This document shows, piece after piece, positions 1 through 9,550 of a stretch of 38,554 nt of DNA. The translations under genes and the position numbers were made by a program. The notes beneath the pieces are model-generated. The model did no database searches, was not told the DNA's origin, and saw only the letters and a list, made by a program, of their open reading frames with translations. The DNA is from Corallochytrium limacisporum. Lineage: Eukaryota; Opisthokonta. Every line of letters starts with the position of its first letter. Positions within the stretch are counted from its first letter, which is position 1. The stretch spans positions 255,511-294,064 of the forward strand of contig PDIP01000026.1 in NCBI GenBank assembly GCA_002811645.1, given 5' to 3'.

Positions 1-20
1 CCCCCCCCCCCCCGGGGGGG
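1..20. repeat. poly-C/poly-G block at the window edge
   Basis: Thirteen C followed by seven G, then further G-rich sequence to about position 48. It is self-complementary and could fold back on itself. As the first bases of the window it looks like a place where sequencing or assembly stopped. Similar C-run/G-run junctions occur at 477-495 and 20751-20765. Confidence 0.7.
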
Positions 21-368
21 GAGGAGGACGAGGGAAGGGGGGGGGGGTAAAATCATCACAAACGACAAAAGAATCGAACTGGGTAAGGATGACACTGGGG
101 GCAGAGTATGAAAGAAGAACTCATGTGCTTATGCAACAAGCAAAGAAAACCCTCCCCACCCCACACACACACACCACCTTCCCCTCCCTCCCCCCCTTCT
201 CCTTTATTTCCTGCACCTGTGTCCACCCCCGTATTCATTATTCAGTATTGAATGTATTAAAATATACCGGTGCCCTGTCAATGGCACGATTAGATGTTGG
301 TTGCGTCTTGGGGTGATGCGATGGGGTCTCTGTCGCCATTATCAAAATATATGGAAAACGGGGAAGGA

Positions 369-389
369 GGGGTTGGGGTTGGGGTTGGG
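369..389 (+). repeat. GGGGTT tandem repeat, G-quadruplex motif
   Basis: Three perfect GGGGTT units followed by GGG give four G-tracts separated by TT loops, a canonical intramolecular G-quadruplex motif on the plus strand. The unit resembles ciliate telomere repeats, but nothing else here suggests a ciliate and the array is only 21 bp. Confidence 0.75.
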
Positions 390-476
390 CGCATTCTTTA
401 ACAATCAAAAAAAATAAATAAAAAAACAGGAGCAACAGCAAACTCTCTCTCGCTCTCTGGTTCGCCCCGTTTGCCT

Positions 477-495
477 CCCCCCCCCCCCCGGGGGG
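477..495. repeat. C13G6 run
   Basis: Thirteen C followed directly by six G, the same kind of self-complementary C-run/G-run junction as at the window start and at 20751. Such runs are prone to length error. Confidence 0.8.
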
Positions 496-2660
496 CCGAT
501 GGGGTTGTGGTCGGTGCGGAGCCTTCCCAACAAGATCTATACGTGTAGGTAACGATTTCAGAATTAACATTCCTTGCCGTCAGTGTATTCTCTTTTTTCT
601 TTCTTTCTCTCTGTCTGTTCTCTCTCCCTTTATATCAGCAGCGCACTGGTCAAGCTCTTCCCCCGGCCTCCCCGGGGAGCGGTGGTGGCCACTGTCCTGC
701 TTTACGCACCCTTCTCCAGGCCGAAGGGAAAACACCAAAGAAAGAACCCGGGAAGAAGGGGGGGGAGAGGGGAAGAGCCATTCCTCAACAATGGCAAGCG
801 AAAGAAATAAAAAAGAAGAAAAAGGAAAAGAGACAAGCACGAAGAGCCACAATGAAAAGCGAAAGCCAATGCCGCTCCTTTGCACACGCGACAGAACGCA
901 AAGCATCTCCCCCGGTACGCGCCCACCACAGAGAGGAGGAACCAATGGGTAGGGCGTATCATATCATCGCGTTCACATACGGTAAGAACCGTTGTTTTTC
1001 TTTCTCTGTCGCACATGCTGGGGATTCGCAATGGGCACGGGCACATGGAGCCACAAGGATCTTTAGTGCCCACCGTGGATGCGGGGCAGAGGCGCCAGCC
1101 AGCGGGGGTGGATGGTGGTGGTGGAAGCAGCTACTGCCTTACTGGGCAACGAACGCTCTACTTTCGTGCCCTCCCACTTTTTTTGCCTCTCCTACTGTCC
1201 TTACATTTACTATGAAATTCAAACACCGGCGACAGCAAATGCAGGAAAGGGGGGGGGGGAGGAGGAAAAGAGACCCCCTAGGCAGGGGAGGGGTGCTTCC
1301 GCCTATGTTTTCTATGTTTTGTTGATTTCGGCGCGGTTGTTCAACAGAGAAAAAGAAAAAGGCCCCCGGGGACTACCCTACCCCTACGCTTCCCCTCTCC
1401 CCCAACGCAGCACGCACACGGGGCAAACACCACGACCACTTTTCATTTCACCCGCTGCCACTAAGTATTTCCGGGTGAAGGAAGAGAGGGGTTACGAGGG
1501 AGAGAGATTTCTCGGTTTATTCGATTTACTGTCTTTGTTTTTTTTTTACTCTAATTTTTCGGTGCGCGGGCTGTTGAAATAGAAACGAAATAACGCAGGA
1601 AGGTTGGGTTGCTCCAAAAAAAACTCCCTTATAGCCCAAAAGGCTTAAGTACCCAGTCTGGGTGTAGCGCAACAGGAAAAACGGTGTAGGGGGTTAAATA
1701 GAAAAGAATACTTTTGTCCCGTCTCTATTAAACGTACTGTCAGGTGGATCGCGGTTTTTCTTTCTATTTCTCTGCTATTTTGGGTCTACTAAGACTTTTT
1801 CGTTTACGCGGAAGTTTCCACGAAAACTAACGCGTACACACCCGCACTCACCAGGGTCTACCGCGAGAGGGAGAGCCAGGGAGTGGGGGGGGGGGAGGAG
1901 GGGAGAGGGAGGGAGAAGAGGAGCACAGAGCGAGAGAATGGAACGAAGACAGGTGCCAGCTGAATTTTGGCTGTAACTCACTACCCACTGTGGCACACAA
2001 TAGCCCAGAACATAGTGAACGTGCTGCTGGTTGGTAGAAATTTGGACCGCTTGTTATTTTTTTGATTTGGCAGACAAAGCAAAAAACAAAAAATGAAATT
2101 ACACGGGACACCGAAAGGGGTTTGTTCAGTATTACTTGGCTGGACTACTAAGTGGTGTCACCAAAAAAGGCAGGGATTACCAGCGCGCACAAGACGCGTC
2201 CCCCGCCCCGGGGACGAGCCCGGGGGTAGCCCCCCCCCCCTTGTGTTTTTTTTTTTGGGTTCCTGGTTTTCGTTTTTTGTAGGATCTTTCATAGTTTTAT
2301 TATGTAAATGTCCATCGCATCCAGGACAAGCGCCAAGTTTCTCTCTCTGTCTGCGGTGGAAGAGATTTTTTTCCCCTTGGGTCTGCATTGGTAGAAAAAC
2401 CAAAAAGCGGGACCCGCGCCGTGTGCTTCCCCGGCAGCCGTTCTGGACCGCACTTGCCTGCACCGACCAAAAAGCAAATGCTTCTCCGTGTTGTTCATGT
2501 GTGCATTCGCCACAAAACAACTGCGGCCGTGTCGCAAGAACTGAACTGTACGCGCATCATAAGCTTAGAAATATTTTTGAACTATACAATGCTGCAGAAC
2601 ATGGTAAGAGAATGGACATGCCTTGATGGATGATGCTAGTCACACGTGTGGATCCCGGGG

Positions 2661-2694
2661 TTTGAGGGTCGGAGGGTAAGGTTTGGGTAGGTAG
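2661..2694 (+). repeat. degenerate telomere-like GGGT/AGGG stretch
   Basis: A succession of TTTGAGGG, TCGGAGGG, TAAGG, TTTGGG and TAGG words. It resembles an eroded interstitial telomeric repeat of the TTAGGG/TTTAGGG type, but no two consecutive units are perfect, so it could be chance G-rich sequence. Confidence 0.25.
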
Positions 2695-3035
2695 CTGGTG
2701 CTCAGTTCCCTCTTTTGCTCCATTCCACAGACGATTTTGCCAAAAGGAAAATATAAACCTCGAGTCCAGCAAAACCGGACCCGCAAGGACGGTTCCATGC
2801 TACCTTCCTCCTGCCAGTACTAGGCAGTAAGTCAGCAAAGCGTAGGGAGCAAAAAAAAATTCCTGAGAGTGGGCACGCAATGATACTTGCGTTGTGGTGG
2901 AATATGCGTCGCGACGCTGCGAGTCCGTAGAGACGGCATCTGCGGGTGTGTTACTTCCAAGGTCTGAGTTGGAGAAGCAATTGGTTAGGAAGTAAAGGTG
3001 TGCCACACATGACCATCAACATAGAGAGAGACAGA

Positions 3036-3054
3036 TGTGTGTGTGTGTGTGTGT
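3036..3054. repeat. TG dinucleotide microsatellite
   Basis: Uninterrupted alternation of T and G over 19 bases. Confidence 0.9.
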
Positions 3055-5183
3055 AACCGAAGTAGCCAGCTCAGCAAACTACATATTGAACGAAACGGAA
3101 TGATGGTGACGATCATGGGCTGGTACATCTTTGCCGTAGCCCATGGCGTTTTGACAGTGAGGGATGTGTCCTGCCCTGCCGTTCCTTGCCAGAAGACCCA
3201 CCGGACAGTAAAGTACACCGTGCCTTGCTACCGTCAATGACATGCTGGAACCTGCTCTATTCTTCTTCTTCTTGGGTGTAAGGTGGTTATCTGACCGCAG
3301 TGTTGCATGTCTGAGGAGAGGAGTGAGGTGCTCACTGCGGGTGTGATATCAACGCCTTCCGGAAGCAGAGATCTTCCAACATCTACGAAAATGATCACAG
3401 CGCGCCCGTAAGTTTTTCTCTTCCCTGTGGCTACTAACAGCGAATTTTGATACGCAGATAATGAAGTCCTGTGGAATGCTTGTGCTCTTCTAACTTTTGC
3501 TTGTAGCAGCAGCCATTTACTTCTCCATTTCCTAAGAACATGACGGGTTGATATTGCTGGTTCCTCTGTGTAAATTGATGTCACTCTGCAGCAGATTTTT
3601 TTTTTCCTTTCCTGCTCTTTGGTAGAGTTTTCAGTAAAAACGTGGCGGGAGACGAGGCGAGGGATTATCCTCTTTACGAGGGCGGGGGGACGGGGGGGAT
3701 CGAATGGAGTGGATGTGGGCCAATATTCGATCTGGCCGGTTTCGGCTGATAACTATGACCGGCACAACCACTTCTCGTGTTCATAGTAATTACAGATAGC
3801 AGCAGTGGCCACTGGGGGACACAGCAGGTTTTGAAACTTCTTCCTACTTTTTGCTGTCAAGGAGGGGCTTTGAGTCGACAGCACAGGCAGAGAGTTTGCC
3901 GCTCAAAACCCAATGAATCCCGGTAATTACGCGAAATAGATGCCGTGCACGCGATTATGCTCTTAGAGACGGCGGGCCGGGGTTCCTAGTAGTATCTCCT
4001 CCATCATTTCGCGTTCCTACTGTAGGGGCCCGTACCTCATGGGACTGCATCGACCGACCTGCAGGCGCCGGGGGTGTTGTTTGGTCCTGGACATCTTCGT
4101 CAGTCCGTCAGCCTCCTTGATCTTTATAACAGTGTGAGGTCCTGGAAGCTAGTGCCTCCTTGTAGACTGTTATTCCTACAACCCCCGCACGGACCTGCAG
4201 AAGTTGTCATCCGCCATCGCACCAGTATTCGCCTTGAACGGTCAAAGTAAAGTCACTTTATGGATACTTTACGTACTCACGTGTACCTGAACATGGAATG
4301 TCATCTGCAGTTGTGTTTGTCTTATATTCCTAAACCCATCCAAGAGCAGAGACAAGGACACCACACAGTAGTGTCATGGTACATGCCCATTTCTAATAGA
4401 CCCGGGCGGCGGGTGCCGCCTTTCCAAGTTGGTTTCGCGCACCCCGGAGCCTGCAACCCGACTAGATGCGCACGGCGCTGTTGACATTGCGCAAGTAGCC
4501 CAGTCACTCTTGCAAACCACGCTCGTACTGCTGTTGCCCATCATTGATCCCGTCTTTCCGACAAAGTACAGGCCACATGGTTGGTATAGATCCATCCGAA
4601 GACTCAATGGGTTCATGAGAGAATAGGAGGTGATGCATCAGGGATGTGCCATTGACCACCGTAGGACGTACTACTTGGGCGTGGCCATATTGAGATTGTT
4701 GTAATCGGTACAGATTCTGCAGATGTGAACATATCTTGACATGCACATGCTGGAACTGCCAAGGTCTCTATTTTAGGTAATGGGAGTACCGTGGAAAAGC
4801 GTTTTAGGATGCCGTCCTATCCTACGGTCACCAAGGTGTACAAGTTCTTCTGATTGGAGCCGCTATCTGGACCATCACAAGGGCAGCAAGTAAAAGATGG
4901 AGGATCACACGACAGCGATTGAATGAGCGTGCGACGCTGAGTTGAGACGATAGGAAGCCTTCCTGCACGGTCTCTAATGTGGAATACACTCTCCGAGGCC
5001 GTCTATGCTACCCCAAGGAAAGGCTGGTATTTTCGGTACGTCTTCCCCAGAAAGGGAGTGGCTCCCTAGGGCGAGATCTGTGCGCTGCCACTCTGCAGGG
5101 ATTAGATTTCCCGGATCCGTTGTGTGTTGGATCCTGGTCGGTTGGCGCCCGGTTCAATAGTTTTGCGTCTGATTTGCAATATA

Positions 5184-5203
5184 TTCAGTACCACGGTACT
5201 GAA
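5184..5203. repeat. perfect 9-bp inverted repeat
   Basis: Arms TTCAGTACC and GGTACTGAA are separated by two bases. There is no T-rich or A-rich tail that would suggest a structured RNA gene, and no gene is adjacent. It may be a protein-binding dyad or chance. Confidence 0.6.
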
Positions 5204-7396
5204 AATCTGGCACCTGCCCCAATTGTGCTCGGGCAATCCAAATCAGGCAGGTTCAAATCACCCTCTCTGGTGAATACTTTGTCCGCTTGTCGCGGTTCTC
5301 AGGTTTTGGGCGGCGTTTCCAAATAGGCCCGCGGGTGGGCGCCGCTGACCACCAACCGACAAATCTAACTGGGATATAGCTATCGGGTTGGCCTCTTTCC
5401 GTCGGGGGAAGACACAAACATCCTCGGTCAGTGATTTGCGATGGCCCCGTTCTCTTGTGTTCTCACTGTCACACACAATCACATGGTTTCGGGAATGTAT
5501 AGCACTCGGTGTACAGCTCCAGATGTGTTGGTGCTCCCCTTTTCTATGCATGCTGATCAACAGCAGGAAACGCGCAGCGCAGGTGGGCGCCAGATTGTCG
5601 TTTTCTTCCACCCACGGTGTTACTTTCCTTGCAACTGGCGATCCTTTTTCTTGGCGTTCGGACGGGCATTGCGAAACTCTCGCACTGCTGCAGCGAGGTG
5701 CAAAACACTCCACCACAAAGGCGCAGTCCAAAATTCCTGTTCCCGGGCTCGCCACCGGTTGGATATTCAAAGACTAAGCACGACTGAAACTGGACCGTTC
5801 CCTTGAAGCAATGACATCCTCCTCTATTCGCCTAAGAGTACGCAGAGCTGGCCAAAAGACTGCAAGCCCTCCTGGCTCAAACTGATACCACGTAGATCCC
5901 ACCCTTTCAGAGTTGGGTGCGGTCCCGTCGTCTCCCGCTCCACCTACTTTTCGGTGTCTCTGGGCGAGAAGCCATTTCAGTGATTTCCCGCTTCGTCTGC
6001 AAAACTCGCAAGCTTGGGAGTGTGGTGGATCCCTACCCCATTGCAACATAGTCTCGCGATCGCAATCCTTGCGAACAGAACTATACAGAAATGTTTTTAC
6101 TGCACCGGGGCAGCTCAAATCGCATCAGTGTGGCCTTTCTGCCAACTGTCCAAGATCTGGGTACACAATTAATGAAAGACCATGCAAGCACGCCAACCAC
6201 ACAGCCCCCCCCCCCCTCCCTTTCTCTACAGATTTATTTGTCCGCCCGGGTTGGGTCACTTGTCAGTGTGGGATGGCACTATTACTGGTATTTGGAGTCC
6301 GGTGCCCAATAGTGCAAAGAGTGTGTGTGGCGAGCGCCGCTCTGCTCGTCCAAAAAAAAAAACAAAAGGGGAGAAGTACCTTTGCTCCCCCCCTCCTCTC
6401 ACACACACATACACATTCTCTTGAACAAAAAGGTTTTTTTCCGCATGGTTCCAAGTAGTGTTTCATCATCCATTCATCCCCGCAAGTATTGATCGGGAAA
6501 TCTAACTGGGGAGGAGGGGGGCCCCGGATATTGCGATGGCCCAGAAGGTAAAAAGGGCAAAAGGGGGCGGGGAGAGGGAGAGTAATAAATAACCAGGAGG
6601 ATGATGACAAGATATACTGTCGAGATAAATTCATAGCCGGGGTAGAAAATCTATTACCCATCCACCCATCGTATTGCATTACGCTCTTTGTCTTTCCCGT
6701 GGCGTTGCGTATTTTGTATGTGGGTCCCGACCAAAGTTGTGAGGAGGGGGAGGGGGGACTGGCTCTGTGCAGCGGCGACGACCCACTGCCAAGTAAAAAA
6801 AATAACTGACGGACGGGCATGGAAGAGCCGTATCAAATTTTGGTTGGTTGACAAAAAGCTTCTCTCTCAGACACTGTCTGACCCATGACCTGCCACTTTG
6901 GGAATGAGCCCTGCCGAATTCAACCCTCCAGAATTGGTGGGGATTCGAGACTGTCCGGGGTGCATCCCTACATTGACTATGGAGATGGAAGTATTGAAGA
7001 TTTATTTTTGCTGCATTTTTTATTGTTGTTGTTTGTCCGTTTCGAGTTCACCACAGGCGCGGTTTGGAATGTGGTGCACCAGAAGGGCAGGAAGCAGTAG
7101 TCAATGTACTAAAAAATTCTTTTCCGGCATAGTTCTGAACAGCCGGGTGTGGGCCAGACGCCCAGCCAAGCGAAACAGCGAACCCAAGGCCCTACGGTGG
7201 GAGATGCTAGTGGCTTGAGAACGTTACGTAGACACGCGTCAGCGCACGGGGATTGGGGTGTTACATCCCCCCTCCCCTCCCCCCCCAACTACTATCTCAA
7301 CGTCATCATCAAGTCAACCACATGACCTTTTTTTTGGCACGACACAGGCGCGTATCATTCATCAAGCGTGCAAGATATCGTCTTTGTCTTGCCAGT

Positions 7397-7413
7397 CCCC
7401 CCCCCCCCCCCCC
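7397..7413. repeat. 17-base poly-C run
   Basis: Seventeen consecutive C residues. The true length is uncertain in most sequencing chemistries. Confidence 0.9.
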
Positions 7414-7560
7414 TCTAGACAGAGCTAGGGGGTCATTTTTGCAATCGGTCATTCCAAGAAATTGAGAGTGGTTGGGTGGGCCCAGGGGAGGGGGAGAGAG
7501 GGGGTTGGACTACGCGCGGTTGTGTCTCCTGCCATCCCCGCCATATGTTTCTTCGCATGC

Positions 7561-7598
7561 GTGTGTGTGTGTGTGTGCGTGTGTGTGCGTGTGTGTGA
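7561..7598. repeat. GT microsatellite with GC interruptions
   Basis: A GT dinucleotide array interrupted by two evenly spaced GCGT units at 7577 and 7587. The regular spacing suggests expansion of a 10-bp higher-order unit. Confidence 0.85.
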
Positions 7599-8503
7599 TG
7601 CAGTCGCATATCGCGTTGGTGTCCCCGCCCCACCTGTGGGGGGAAGGCAAAGAGGAGAGGGACATTACGCACCTTGAAGCTATTCTTGGAAAAGAAATCC
7701 AGTAGCCCTACCCGCTTTCCGTCGGCCTGCCTGCCTCCCCCCCCCCTTCGTTTCGTTTCGGTGTTCGTAACGCTGGTACGAATGGCCGGTGCGTTCCCGT
7801 GCGCGAGTGCGTTCCTGGGAGTATTCATTACTCGATATACGAAGGAGTGATTGTGATCCACTTATTTAGTAGCCAAATAACACACCTCAAGAACAAAATG
7901 TACTGAACAGATGTATACGTACGCCCGCGATTATACGGTGGGGTAACGATGAGATGGCCAAGTCACATTTTTTTCTCCTCGCACTTTTTAAAAAAATTAT
8001 TAACGCCTGAGAGCACTCGCCGATGATATAGTCCAGAAGCAAGCCACCGATACCACAAACAGATTGAGGACGCATACGGCATATGTATAGACTCTGGTTG
8101 TGTGGGGGGGAGAGTTTTCGGTTATCTTGGGGGAGAGAGGAAGAGAGGGTGGGAGAACCTTTTACGAGAGAAGAAGAAAAAAAACAATTGAAAAATTCAC
8201 GAAACCCGCCTTGGCTGGAGCAATGGTCATCTCCGGCGGATAGATCCCTTAACGGCTGGCTACACGCTCCCGTCTTCTCTTGCCGGCGGCTTTGAGGAAA
8301 CGAGGCTTTGAGTTTCAAAAGTGGGAGAGAGACATCCGAAGAAGGGTAAAGAAAACGAAAGAAAGATCAGAAAATGAAAGAGAGAGAGGGAGAAAGAATG
8401 GGAAAAAAACCCGGGAAAGTGAGAGAGCGAGCCCGACGGGGTGAGGAGAAAAGGAAGGTGGGTAATCTCTACGGGAAAGAGTTGGATGTACGGTTCGCAA
8501 AAC

Positions 8504-8604
8504 GAAGGAGGAGGAGGAGGAGGGGGGGGGGATAGGGGCGACAGAGGGCACAGAGAGAGAGTGAGAGAGAGAGAGAGAGGGGGGGAAGAGAGAGAGAGAG
8601 TTGT
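8504..8604. repeat. GGA trinucleotide and GA dinucleotide block
   Basis: A GGA array (8507-8522) runs into a ten-base G run, then into interrupted GA repeats (8552-8600). The block is almost pure purine on the plus strand, a composition that can form triplex DNA. It is the densest part of a purine-biased region starting near 8310. Confidence 0.85.
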
Positions 8605-8660
8605 CTGGGTTCTACTGAGAGGGAGGGCCGGCCGGGAAATAGAGAGAGCTTAGGAGATAA

Positions 8661-9476
8661 TTACATTGAACAGGCAGGTACTATCGGTATACTGAGCGAG
8701 GGTGGCTGACTAGGGATCGTATCGGTGGACCAGTCCTGTGGGAGAGAAAGGTGACAAGTAGCTCTGACATGAACGGGAAGCAGGGGTACGACCGAGAAAA
8801 TATTTTCTTTCGGCCAAAAAGCCAATTCCTTTGGAGGAATTCGAACGAAAGAGATTCTCTCATATAAGAAGTATGGAAAATTGGACCTTGTAACCGTGAA
8901 GATTGTATGGGACATAGTAAGAGTCTCTAGCACAGCCGAAAAATGTGATGATTTGCAGCAATGGAAGTATTGAAGGGAGATCACTTGGGGGTTGTGTACG
9001 GCGAGTATATTCGAAACGCAGAGGCTTTCCGCGTACGGTACATGGAAAGGGATAAATCTGCCACTGATTTAGTATACAATTCATCAGGCAAACCGAGGAG
9101 GAGGGGATGCCGTTTGGCCACGCGAGAAGCCCCTGGCGTTCGAGTGCCTCGCATGAACACTGAACAGGTCACAGATTCACAGACGAGCGGTCACAATGTT
9201 GCCAAAGATGTGTCGTTTGATGGTGCTCTGGGGCGTTGTTCCGGATTGGTCATGGACCAGTTTTCGTATTCACTATCTTATGTGCCAATTGATGTCTGAT
9301 GGGTGGACCCTTCTGCAGAGGGTATAAGGGAAATTGATCTTGGTCCCGTTGGTATTGTGGTACAGTGACGCACCCGGCGTGATCAAACTGCGACACAATT
9401 AAACTTGACATGAAGACAAACCCATTGGAGTAAGTTGAAGGCATTGATCCGGGTAAGCTTATCGCGGGCATTGAAT
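8661..9476. other. intergenic DNA upstream of the FG-GAP gene
   Basis: Composition returns to normal. A 112-codon ATG open frame on plus (8961-9299) has no recognisable domain, signal or motif and is not called as a gene. The proximal part presumably holds the promoter of the next gene. Confidence 0.5.
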
Positions 9477-9487
9477 CTATTTATTAG
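9477..9487 (+). promoter_or_regulatory. AT-rich box upstream of FG-GAP gene
   Basis: CTATTTATTAG lies 74 bp before the chosen ATG at 9551. It resembles the TATTTAAG boxes ahead of three genes at the right end of the window, but is closer to the start codon and not identical. Confidence 0.3.
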
Positions 9488-9550
9488 AGCATAGGTTAAG
9501 TGTGGGATCATCCAGACTACATACACATACACAACAAGGCAGAAAGCACC

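Larger units (their letters stand above)
21..2750. other. gene-free low-complexity region
   Basis: No convincing gene. Open frames here are short, overlap each other on both strands and are rich in low-complexity Arg/Gly/Pro/Phe/Ser stretches produced by homopolymers. The DNA alternates G-rich and C-rich runs (for example 477-495, 1246-1262, 1886-1920, 2202-2240), short CA tracts and purine-rich segments. No transposase, reverse transcriptase or terminal repeat was recognised. The only structured motifs I would single out are the G-quadruplex at 369-389 and the degenerate telomere-like stretch at 2661-2694. Confidence 0.6.
2751..6190. other. mixed-composition intergenic DNA, no supported gene
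   Basis: Base composition is more balanced than on either side. Several open frames of 60-170 codons exist on both strands (for instance plus 4979-5326 and minus 5258-5770), but they overlap one another, often lack ATG, and show no signal peptide, domain or conserved motif I recognise. This may be decayed coding DNA. It contains a TG microsatellite at 3036-3054 and a perfect inverted repeat at 5184-5203. Confidence 0.5.
6191..8660. other. low-complexity region rich in microsatellites
   Basis: No supported gene. The segment is full of C-runs (6206-6216, 7397-7413, 7739-7746), GT repeats (7561-7598), A- and T-runs, and a long GGA/GA purine block (about 8380-8600). Open frames on both strands are translations of these repeats. 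Nothing resembles a mobile-element protein. Confidence 0.6.

Noticed and set aside
5246-5260. GGTTCAAATC, like a tRNA B box
   Set aside because: The flanking bases do not pair into a T-arm and no acceptor or anticodon stem can be formed.
4979-5326. 115-codon plus frame and an overlapping 170-codon minus frame (5258-5770)
   Set aside because: Both are opened by non-ATG codons, overlap each other, and show no recognisable motif. Decayed coding DNA is possible but not supported.
8960-8976. 15-base word ATGGAAGTATTGAAG shared with 6985-6999
   Set aside because: One such match is expected by chance in a window of this length and the flanks do not match.
8961-9299. 112-codon ATG frame upstream of the FG-GAP gene
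   Set aside because: It has no signal peptide, domain, repeat or start context that sets it apart from chance frames in this region.
1-9476. Searched for transposable elements (transposase, reverse transcriptase, LTRs, terminal inverted repeats) and CRISPR-like arrays
   Set aside because: No such protein motif or regular repeat-spacer structure was found; the repeats are simple-sequence only.
9500-9550. GTG-initiated 17-residue N-terminal extension of the FG-GAP protein
   Set aside because: The ATG at 9551 starts exactly at a canonical signal peptide; a GTG start ahead of it is not expected in a nuclear gene.
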